Assembly: GCA_900316035.1 (NCBI GenBank)
Contig: ONBI01000004.1
Location: 1-57,928, forward strand
Length of the DNA stretch: 57,928 nucleotides
Source: an uncultured Eubacteriales bacterium
Lineage (GTDB): Bacteria > Bacillota_I > Bacilli_A > RFN20 > CAG-288
Reading direction: 5' to 3'
The position numbers and the translations under genes were made by a program. The notes under the pieces were generated by a model. The model was not told the DNA's origin, searched no databases, and saw only the letters and a program-made list of their open reading frames with translations. Every line of letters starts with the position of its first letter. Position 1 is the stretch's first letter. Positions 51,996-57,928 of the stretch are shown one piece after another.

Positions 51996-52567
51996 TCCTC
52001 TACCTCACTATCGGTATCTAACAGATGAAGAACTTCTTTTTCAATCTTTTCAAAAGGAGTCGTCAATTCAAAACGTTTCTTCGCTTTTCCTTCTCTTGTG
52101 ATGAGAAACATCGTGAAAGGACCTTTGATGGAAGGATCTTTTTCCCAACCAGGTCCCTGTTTGATATAGCGGTCTGCAAAAATAGGAGAAAGGGGATTGC
52201 CGGGATCAAAACCGGTGAATTTCTTTTTCTTACTCAGATAGAGAAAGAGAGGATGGGCGCTTTCTCCTCTCACATCGACCTTAGCAAAACGGGGGAAAGT
52301 CGTGTGATAGTTCTCTTTACAGAAAGCATCGATCTCCGCATCGCTTTCCGGAGTTTCTCCCCAGAACTGATCGGTGGGGAAATCAAGGATTTCGAATCCT
52401 TCTCTTTGATGCATGATATAAAGACGTTCTAAGTCTTTATATTCCGAAACAAAAGGGGAATGAAGAGAAGTGACGACAATCAAAAGAATCATCCCCTGAT
52501 AGGAACTTAAAGACACCAGATGTCCTTTTTTATCCAAAGCGGAATAAGAATAAAGATTATCTTCCAT
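51992..52567 (-). CDS. Glutathione-peroxidase-like protein lacking the catalytic Cys
   Basis: A 191-residue protein of the GPx fold. Family landmarks are the FPTDQFWGETPESDAEI segment (usually FPCNQFGGQEPG), FPRFAKVDVRGESAHPLF and the C-terminal PFTMFLITREGKAKKRF (usual WNFxKFLVD). The peroxidatic Cys site (normally NVASKCGFT) reads VVTSLHSPF, with no Cys, and the resolving-Cys position is Thr. The tetrad Gln is kept. It is therefore unlikely to be a peroxidase. Co-transcribed with the esterase. Confidence 0.8.
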   Translation of the reverse strand: MEDNLYSYSALDKKGHLVSLSSYQGMILLIVVTSLHSPFVSEYKDLERLYIMHQREGFEILDFPTDQFWGETPESDAEIDAFCKENYHTTFPRFAKVDVRGESAHPLFLYLSKKKKFTGFDPGNPLSPIFADRYIKQGPGWEKDPSIKGPFTMFLITREGKAKKRFELTTPFEKIEKEVLHLLDTDSEVEE

Positions 52568-52584
52568 ATTTTTTTACTAACAGG

Positions 52585-52590
52585 ATTATA
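52585..52590 (-). promoter_or_regulatory. -10 box of the GPx-like/esterase operon
   Basis: TATAAT on the minus strand, 18 bases before the ATG at 52567. The short leader has no ribosome binding site, so translation may be leaderless-like. Confidence 0.45.
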
Positions 52591-52620
52591 TCCTCCTTTT
52601 CTTCTTATCGGGAAAAAGAA

Positions 52621-52646
52621 AAGAGGCTTTGAAAAGAAAGCCTCCC
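52621..52646 (-). terminator. Terminator of the tRNA Cys-Arg-Pro array
   Basis: Minus strand GAGGCTTT CTTTTC AAAGCCTC followed by TTTTC, 10 bases after tRNA-Pro. Confidence 0.85.
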
Positions 52647-52656
52647 TAGAATGCAA

Positions 52657-52733
52657 TGGTCGAGAGTGAGGGATTCGAACCCTCGACCCCCTGCTCCCAA
52701 AGCAGGTGCGCTACCAAGCTGCGCTAACTCTCG
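52657..52733 (-). tRNA. tRNA-Pro (anticodon UGG)
   Basis: 77 bases with CCA; acceptor CGAGAGT/ACTCTCG; anticodon loop TTTGGGA. Last of a three-tRNA array. Confidence 0.96.
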
Positions 52734-52748
52734 AAAAGATTTAGAAGA

Positions 52749-52773
52749 AAAGAGTCCATTTTGCTGGACTCTG
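52749..52773 (-). terminator. Hairpin between tRNA-Arg and tRNA-Pro
   Basis: AGAGTCC/GGACTCT stem followed by TTTTC on the minus strand. It could be a partial terminator or processing site within the array. Confidence 0.55.
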
Positions 52774-52783
52774 TTTCTTACGA

Positions 52784-52860
52784 TGGTGCCCTCGAAGAGA
52801 TTCGAACTCTTGACCCTCTGATTCGTAGTCAGATACTCTATCCAGCTGAGCTACGAGGGC
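52784..52860 (-). tRNA. tRNA-Arg (anticodon ACG)
   Basis: 77 bases with CCA; acceptor GCCCTCG/CGAGGGC; anticodon loop CTACGAA. The A34 is presumably edited to inosine. Confidence 0.96.
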
Positions 52861-52864
52861 AAGT

Positions 52865-52939
52865 TGGAGGTTCCACGCGGATTCGAACCGCGGGTTGAGG
52901 ATTTGCAATCCTGTGCCTTACCAGCTTGGCTATGGAACC
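52865..52939 (-). tRNA. tRNA-Cys (anticodon GCA)
   Basis: 75 bases with CCA; acceptor GGTTCCA/TGGAACC; anticodon loop TTGCAAA. First in the Cys-Arg-Pro array. Confidence 0.96.
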
Positions 52940-53478
52940 AGCAAAGGAAGTTTACCACGGTCGGGCGGGGAAAACAACAGGAAGCTGTTTTTCCTTTGTT
53001 CCTAATCGGAGCGAAAAATATTGTACACTCCCGAAAGACAAAAAGGAAGAAAAAGTTTTACAAAGTATCCGATTCCCACTTTCAAGCGGCAGTCCTTAGA
53101 CGGTTGCTGTCTACCATAGAGGTGGAACCCCATCGAAATAATGCTAACGATTCCTTTCTTTTGTCTCACTTTACCGGTATCGGTGAATTCTTCCTCTAGA
53201 AGAAACGACAAAGCTCTCTTCCTCCGCCTCAGCGGAAAAGAAATCTCGATTTCCTTTTGCTCATCCCAATTTCGGAAGGTGCTTTCTCCGATGACGGTTA
53301 CGTCAGAGCGGAGATAAGATTTCTTTTGTAACCGCCTATCAAGGGAGAGGGAAAGCTCTTTGTGCGGCACTTCTTCTATATCCGTTTCCTGCTTTCTATC
53401 TACGATTCAAACGGAAGTTTACTTTCTAAAAGGTAAATAAGGTACTCCTTAGTTGACAGAGAACTGGTTTGCAGAAAG
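52940..53478. other. Intergenic region with putative array promoter
   Basis: No convincing gene. TACAAT on the minus strand (about 53017-53022) lies 80 bases before tRNA-Cys and may be its -10 box. Open frames on both strands have no ribosome binding site and no recognisable content. Confidence 0.4.
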
Positions 53479-53512
53479 AAAAAAGGTCTGACACCGCATT
53501 TGGCATCAGACC
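53479..53512 (-). terminator. Terminator of tRNA-Gly(UCC)
   Basis: Minus strand GGTCTGA/TCAGACC stem followed by TTTTTT. Confidence 0.85.
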
Positions 53513-53526
53513 ATGGTTTTCAGAGA

Positions 53527-53600
53527 TGGAGCAGGCGACGGGAATCGAACCCGCATGATCAGCTTGGAAGGCTGAAGTTCTACCACTGAACTACGCCTGC
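53527..53600 (-). tRNA. tRNA-Gly (anticodon UCC)
   Basis: 74 bases with CCA; acceptor GCAGGCG/CGCCTGC; anticodon loop CTTCCAA. Together with tRNA-Gly(GCC) at 39913 it shares most of its body. Confidence 0.96.
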
Positions 53601-53672
53601 AGTGGAAAACGGCTCAAGTATTATATAATCTCACCCTGTTTCATGCAAGCACGAATTTTCGGCTCTTTCCCC

Positions 53673-54458
53673 CTAGGAATGCTTCTCCGGATGAGAAAGA
53701 TAGCTGATGGTTTTGATCTCCAGTTCCACCGGTTTCCGGTAATAGCGGTGACCTTCTTTTTCGAAATAGAAAAGAGCATCGTCGGTGAGAACATTCTTGT
53801 TTTTGACTTTGTTCCATTCGTCGCTATCGAGAAGATGATCCTCTTCATGGAGAAGCGGTATTCCGATATCCCCGATACGGATTGAGGAGACATACTTCTT
53901 GAAATTGCCTTTGAGAAGACCGATCTTGAGAGAGTTGATGGCGATCGTGATATTGCTTCTTACCGCTAAGGAAGAAGGACCGTAGTCGCCGTTGAAACCG
54001 GAGTTGATATCGCAGGAGATGACTTTTCCTTCGGCTTCGTTGATCTCTTCGATGGCTTCTTTATAGATACCCTGAGGTTTTCCAGTGAACCCGGTTCCGA
54101 AAAGACAGTCGACGATGATATCGACATCATCGAGAAGCCCCAGATCCGGTTCATAGGGCATGATCGGAACTTTTTTCTTCCGGCATTCGTTTTCGAAGAA
54201 ATAGGCGTCATCGCTGATTTCATCCGAAAGCTTATAGACGGAAGGGATCAGTTCATGGGAAGCAAGAAGACTAGCTAAAGCAAACCCATCTCCGCCGTTA
54301 TTTCCTTTTCCAACTAAGATAGCGACATTTCCGGAATAGCGGATTCCATGATAAAGCACAAGCCCTGCTCTCCGCATCAGCTCCAAAGAGGGCGTCCCTT
54401 TCTCGATAAGAGCCTTTTCGCTCTCCTTCATCGTCTTGACGGATAAGATATCCCACAT
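53673..54458 (-). CDS. nnrE: NAD(P)H-hydrate epimerase (YjeF_N domain only)
   Basis: A 261-residue protein with the YjeF N-terminal fold. Motifs: MKESEKALIEKGTPSLELMR at the start, VAILVGKGNNGGDGFALA (phosphate-binding), DIIVDCLFGTGFTGKP, and SCDINSGFNGDYG. It epimerises damaged NADHX/NADPHX. The C-terminal dehydratase (kinase-like) domain of bifunctional Nnr is absent and no nnrD is in the window. It follows the GtrA-like gene by 5 bases. Confidence 0.85.
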   Translation of the reverse strand: MWDILSVKTMKESEKALIEKGTPSLELMRRAGLVLYHGIRYSGNVAILVGKGNNGGDGFALASLLASHELIPSVYKLSDEISDDAYFFENECRKKKVPIMPYEPDLGLLDDVDIIVDCLFGTGFTGKPQGIYKEAIEEINEAEGKVISCDINSGFNGDYGPSSLAVRSNITIAINSLKIGLLKGNFKKYVSSIRIGDIGIPLLHEEDHLLDSDEWNKVKNKNVLTDDALFYFEKEGHRYYRKPVELEIKTISYLSHPEKHS

Positions 54459-54463
54459 AGTCG

Positions 54464-55423
54464 TTACCGGTAAATGAAGACCTTTCTCGTGATGTAATTA
54501 TAAACCATGACAATAAGAGTCCGGATAACAAAATCGACCGGATAGGAAAAGAAGCTCACTCCCTGCTTCAGACAGAGGAAATCATAGAGGAGATATTGGA
54601 TGCCGATACCGAGCAAAAGACCGATGGCGGAAAGAACAAAGAAGATCACCATGCCTCCGGCGGTCTTGGAGAAAGAGGAATGGGTGTTTTTATAGACCAT
54701 ATAAGTCGACATCAGGTAATTGATCACGACCCCGACTAAGAAACCGCAGGCGGTAGCGATGATTGTCACATACCACTCCTTGTTCCCTTGAAAAGCTCCG
54801 AACTGGACTAAGGAGCAGGTCGCCAAATCAAAGACCGCAGCGACTAGGCCGACGATGGCAAAACGGAAGAACTCCCAGAAAAGAGCGTTCGATAAGGTTC
54901 TCGATTCCATATAGAGCTTATAGATGAGGTAATCGTAGATACCGACTAAGAGACAGGCGATCAGGCTCGAAGCCCAGAAAGAGAGAAAACCGGAGCAGAA
55001 GACTGCTATCACAAGATATGCAAGATACCCGAAGACCCCTAAGATGATCCAGGCGATCAGATATTTATGCTTCTCGCCTAAGGTAGGTTTGATTCCGGAA
55101 GGTCTTACGAAGAAGAAAGAAAGGAAATAAGCGATAGAAACGAGGAATCCGTTGATCAAAGAAAGGGTTCCGAAACGGGAATCGAAGGTGATCGAACGGT
55201 CATCGGAATAGGTAAAGGAGAGAAGATACTTCTCTTCCCCTTTCTTGATCGGAAGAAAAGCGACCACTGACGTAACAATCAACGTGATAAGAACAAGAAT
55301 AGAGGAGACAAGCAGAATCTCCTGCCAAAGTTTTCTTGTAGGCTTAGGAAGAAGAACTTCCTTAACTTCCTTCTTCTCCTTATCTTTTGTTTCTACAACC
55401 TTTTTCTCGTTTTCCTGGTCCAT
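54464..55423 (-). CDS. GtrA-like membrane protein with N-terminal extension
   Basis: A 319-residue protein. The C-terminal half (about 185-319) is a GtrA domain with four helices: FWEFFRFAIVGLVAAVFDLA, IATACGFLVGVVINYLMSTY and FVIRTLIVMVYNYITRKVFI. GtrA proteins help move lipid-linked sugars across the membrane. The first 180 residues add a Lys/Glu-rich cytoplasmic start and about four more helices, unusual for this family. It could serve cell-wall glycan decoration, like glf. Operon with nnrE. Confidence 0.83.
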   Translation of the reverse strand: MDQENEKKVVETKDKEKKEVKEVLLPKPTRKLWQEILLVSSILVLITLIVTSVVAFLPIKKGEEKYLLSFTYSDDRSITFDSRFGTLSLINGFLVSIAYFLSFFFVRPSGIKPTLGEKHKYLIAWIILGVFGYLAYLVIAVFCSGFLSFWASSLIACLLVGIYDYLIYKLYMESRTLSNALFWEFFRFAIVGLVAAVFDLATCSLVQFGAFQGNKEWYVTIIATACGFLVGVVINYLMSTYMVYKNTHSSFSKTAGGMVIFFVLSAIGLLLGIGIQYLLYDFLCLKQGVSFFSYPVDFVIRTLIVMVYNYITRKVFIYR

Positions 55424-55493
55424 GAAGAGTGCTCCTTGGAAAGTGAAAATATTCTAGTCGAGGAAAAGAGAAACTTCAATCCGAGGTATAGAC

Positions 55494-55502
55494 TGCTAAA
55501 AT
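55494..55502 (+). promoter_or_regulatory. Extended -10 promoter of the flavin reductase gene
   Basis: TGCTAAAAT (TGn plus TAAAAT), 26 bases upstream of the ATG at 55529; AAAGGAAAAAGAG is the ribosome binding region. Confidence 0.5.
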
Positions 55503-55528
55503 AATTAGAACAAAAGGAAAAAGAGAAT

Positions 55529-56098
55529 ATGGAACAGAAAAGCTTTAAACCGAATACGATGATGTTTCCGATGCCGGTACTGATGATCTCGACCTATGAC
55601 GAAGAGAATAATCCCGATGTCATGATGGCCGCCTGGGGAACCTTAGAAGATACCGACTGTATCCTTCTGGAACTCACGAAGGACCATAAGACCTCGAAGA
55701 ATATCCTTGCGAAGAAATGCTTCACGGTCTCTTTTGCCGATAGCGAACATATCGTCGGCTGTGATTATTGCGGTATCGCTAGCGGCAATAACGTCAAAGA
55801 AAAGATAGCAAAATCCGGCCTGAAACTCGAAAAGTCGAAACTGTTAGATGCCCCGATCCTCGTCGATCTTCCGGTCACTTTGGAATGCAAGTTAGACCGC
55901 ATCGATGAAACCGATGGGGACTTTGTGGTCTACGGCAAAGTGATCTCCGTCTCGGTAAGAGAAGACTGCTTAGATGAAAAGAACAGACTCGATGTCGATA
56001 AATGCCATTTCGTCACTTTCTCTACGGCCGATAACACCTATCGCGCAGTCGGTAAAACAGTAGCGAAAGCTTTCTCGGCCGGACTCAAACTCCGCTAA
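55529..56098 (+). CDS. Flavin reductase family protein
   Basis: A 189-residue FMN-binding split-barrel protein (DIM6/NTAB, flavin reductase-like). FPMPVLMISTYDEENNPDVM matches the family's N-terminal strand and AAWG turn; LELTKDHKTSKNILAKKCF and VSFADSEHIVGCDYCGIASG are the usual FMN-contact regions. Several Cys residues (VGCDYCG) are typical of the gut-Bacillota branch. Single gene; substrate not known. Confidence 0.85.
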   Translation: MEQKSFKPNTMMFPMPVLMISTYDEENNPDVMMAAWGTLEDTDCILLELTKDHKTSKNILAKKCFTVSFADSEHIVGCDYCGIASGNNVKEKIAKSGLKLEKSKLLDAPILVDLPVTLECKLDRIDETDGDFVVYGKVISVSVREDCLDEKNRLDVDKCHFVTFSTADNTYRAVGKTVAKAFSAGLKLR

Positions 56099-56199
56099 AA
56101 AAAGAATCCGGAAAGCGGTTTAAAAAGACGTAGAAATCGATTCTCTTCTTTTTCGACCGCTTTCCTTCCCTTTTCCAAGGAAAAAAGCAAAATTAGGTA

Positions 56200-56228
56200 T
56201 TCCCAAAAGGGTACTAAGTCGTTATAAT
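56200..56228 (+). promoter_or_regulatory. Promoter of tRNA-Ser
   Basis: TTCCCA (56200-56205), 17-base spacer, TATAAT (56223-56228), 13 bases before the tRNA. Confidence 0.65.
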
Positions 56229-56241
56229 AGTAGGGCTTTGT

Positions 56242-56332
56242 GGAGCGATACCCAAGCGGTCCAAGGGGATGGTTTCGAAAACCATTAGTGGGTGCAAGCC
56301 CAGCAAGAGTTCAAATCTCTTTCGCTCCGCCA
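56242..56332 (+). tRNA. tRNA-Ser (anticodon CGA)
   Basis: 91 bases with CCA and the long variable arm of class II tRNAs; acceptor GGAGCGA/TCGCTCC; anticodon loop TTTCGAA. Confidence 0.95.
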
Positions 56333-56344
56333 GTCAGCGAAAAT

Positions 56345-56366
56345 GCCCGAGAAATCGGGCTTTTTT
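56345..56366 (+). terminator. Terminator of tRNA-Ser
   Basis: GCCCGA GAAA TCGGGC followed by TTTTTT. Confidence 0.92.
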
Positions 56367-56665
56367 AGACTTTAAAAGTCAAATACCTTGTACCCCGACT
56401 CTGGGGTGATGATATCGAGGAAAAGTCGATAGCGAATAAAAAGATTGTTTTCCTAATACCCTAATACGAGGGTATAAGGAATAGGCGCTTCCGAATGAAG
56501 TCCAAGTGTCAACGCTTTTTAAGGGAAGCATTTTCTCTCCTTTGTTATGTTTCGAACAGTTAGAAATACTATAAGCTAAAAAATCAATCGTAAACAATTG
56601 CTTACGGTCGCTTGCCATTGCCATGCATTTTTATAAGTATCTTATTAAACAAGGAGGTGATCTAT
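56367..56665. other. Region upstream of the antitoxin gene
   Basis: About 300 bases without a gene. ATACCCT AATACG AGGGTAT at 56456-56475 is a perfect 7-bp inverted repeat that could be an operator, though it lies 190 bases before the antitoxin start. Confidence 0.45.
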
Positions 56666-56941
56666 ATGGGTAACACCCTTATTCAATCCCGCGTAGAAGA
56701 AAACGAAAGAGTAGAAGCAACTCAGATCTTGGATGATTTAGGATTGGATATGTCCTCCTATTTAAGGATGTGTCTTTCCCGTCTGGTTAAAGAAGAAGGA
56801 ATCCCTTTTCGCATGAGTCTTAAAAGCACTTCGGAGAACCGAGGGGTTGCAGTTATGAAACGAGCCTGTCAGATTGCCGAAGAAAACGGTATATCGGATA
56901 TGTCTCTAGAAGAAATCAATGGCGAGATTCCTTCTTTCTAA
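56666..56941 (+). CDS. RelB/DinJ-family antitoxin without adjacent toxin
   Basis: A 91-residue antitoxin-like protein. The start at 56666 is set by AAGGAGGTGATCT upstream; the longer frame is not needed. The ribbon-helix-helix N terminus is clear: NTLIQSRVEENERVEATQIL, LGLDMSSYLRMCLSRLV, and GIPF, the DinJ/RelB hallmark. The C terminus, which normally wraps the toxin, is present. No YafQ/RelE-type toxin is encoded downstream; the next gene is a broken lipoprotein 187 bases away. Confidence 0.85.
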   Translation: MGNTLIQSRVEENERVEATQILDDLGLDMSSYLRMCLSRLVKEEGIPFRMSLKSTSENRGVAVMKRACQIAEENGISDMSLEEINGEIPSF

Positions 56942-57127
56942 GAAAAGAAGTAGAGGAACACATCCGCAACCTTTTCCATAGACGTTTGCTACTTTTCTTT
57001 GAAAAAGTACGACAAGAAGAGCTTCTCTCTTTACGCTTTCAACAAATTGTTGATAAACCTCTTGACTACCCTTACCCCTTTCATGAGAAAATACGCTCCT
57101 CTGAAAAGAAAGGATTCCATTTTATTC

Positions 57128-57928
57128 ATGAAAGTAAATAAACTTCTTTTTGTTCTACCTTCTCTTCTTCTAGCTAGCTGCACCAAAAACAACATTTCTT
57201 CTTCCTCTTCTCCGATTTCCTCTCCGGTCGATTCTTCTACTTCCTCGAGTTCTTCTTCCTCAGTATTAAAGAAAAGAAGCATCGAAGAGATGGTTTAGGA
57301 TCTCTATGATCCGATGACCGTAACCGGTACGGTCAAAGAGATCTTAGTCGGAAAAGATTCCGAAACGACCTTAACCAACACCGAAACCCTGATCTTAGGA
57401 GAATCCTCCTATCACATCGAAGTCGAAGGCGAATCCTATACGGATGGAGCCTTCACTTCGAGTGTCTACCGTTCCGAAGACGGAACTTCCTGCGTCCACT
57501 ATTACATCAGTGATAGGAACGAAGTCGAAAGCGAAGATATCACCGATAAAGAAGGAAACAAACTCCCCTGGAGCGAATACGCTAATCCCTGGAAAGATAT
57601 TGATAGCGATGCTTTCACCTATCAGGACGGTGTTTTAGTCGGAAGAATCGATGCTCCGGCCTATGCTTCGGACCTCAACCTTATCATGGCCCGCAATACC
57701 AACATCGATTTCATCAGCATGGCAAAAGCCCACAGCGATCTCTCTTCTCTTTGGAAATCCTTCACTCTCAAAGTCGAAGATCAGAAGATCAAAGGACTGA
57801 TGGCCGAAACCGTCAATATCACCGATTCTCTCGGTACGGAAAGACTCTCCTACGATCTTACCTTCGACTATTCGAAGACCACTTCTCATGAATACGCAAA
57901 ACCGACTCCTCTTCCTAGCGATACGGCT
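57128..57928 (+). pseudogene. Lipoprotein gene interrupted by in-frame TAG, runs off the window
   Basis: ATG 57128 opens a lipoprotein (MKVNKLLFVLPSLLLASC lipobox) with a Ser-rich linker and then KKRSIEEMV. A TAG at 57296-57298 follows, but the same frame continues without another stop to the end of the window (DLYDPMTVTGTVKEILVG ... RSEDGTSCVHYYIS ... SLWKSFTLKVEDQ) with good coding character. One base change (CAG to TAG) would explain it. TAG is a genuine stop for other genes here (for example those ending at 31389, 37177 and 40927), so recoding is unlikely. The protein family is unknown; the mature part looks beta-rich. Confidence 0.75.

Noticed and set aside
53002-53370. A 122-codon minus-strand open frame near the tRNA array
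   Set aside because: No ribosome binding site, no recognisable domain, and basic low-complexity composition; treated as intergenic.
57296-57298. Recoding of TAG as an amino acid
   Set aside because: Several intact genes in the window end in TAG, and no suppressor tRNA is seen here.
1-57928. Mycoplasma-type code (TGA as Trp)
   Set aside because: TGA ends many genes at ATGA overlaps and Trp is encoded by TGG throughout.
1-57928. CRISPR arrays, rRNA genes or a replication origin
   Set aside because: No regularly spaced direct repeats, rRNA sequence or DnaA-box cluster was noticed.

Overview
The window looks like a chromosomal segment of an uncultured, low-to-mid-GC Bacillota, probably class Bacilli (relatives of Erysipelotrichales/RF39-type gut bacteria). 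This is inferred from AAAGGAG-type ribosome binding sites, many lipoproteins, SipW-type secretion, heterodimeric ABC exporters and the standard code: TGA, TAG and TAA all end intact genes, so this is not a TGA=Trp mollicute. No rRNA gene or named marker fixes the species.

Region 1 (1-17.3 kb). After the 3' end of a group II intron comes a 14-gene, minus-strand, tightly packed operon of about 16.5 kb. In transcription order it encodes a large secreted adhesin-like protein, six small proteins with SipW/TasA-type signal regions, a SipW-like signal peptidase, a membrane-anchored McrB-type AAA+ ATPase, a DUF2357-like protein with a C-terminal zinc ribbon, an ABC ATPase and permease, a beta-helix surface protein and a repeat/InlB-type lipoprotein. 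I read it as a cell-surface fibre or adhesin assembly locus with an unusual McrBC-derived module inside. The first gene has a C8 tract exactly between its signal peptide and the rest of the protein; nine Cs would restore the frame, so the locus may be phase variable. This is the most interesting system in the window.

Region 2 (17.5-30.3 kb). A three-gene cassette (fmt, ybaK-type deacylase, GH13 glycosidase) occurs twice in the same orientation. Between the copies lie an IS1634-type insertion sequence, whose end abuts the -10 box of the first fmt copy, and a multidomain PAS/GGDEF/EAL c-di-GMP protein broken by a +1 frameshift near its N terminus.

Region 3 (30.3-37.2 kb, mostly plus strand). 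A CmpB-like membrane protein and a TetR regulator are followed by an extracytoplasmic redox locus: a membrane protein ending in a CXXC (CD1871A-like) segment, a NapH-type polyferredoxin, a TlpA-type thioredoxin, a Cys-pair lipoprotein and a divergent CPWC thioredoxin-like lipoprotein.

Region 4 (37.6-57.9 kb). Housekeeping genes and eight tRNAs: mtaB, hpt, a GH28 glycosidase, a HIT protein, a rimO / heterodimeric ABC exporter / cysS / glf operon, an esterase, a glutathione-peroxidase-like protein lacking its catalytic cysteine, an NAD(P)HX epimerase, a GtrA-like protein and a flavin reductase. The window ends with an orphan RelB/DinJ antitoxin and a lipoprotein gene interrupted by an in-frame TAG.
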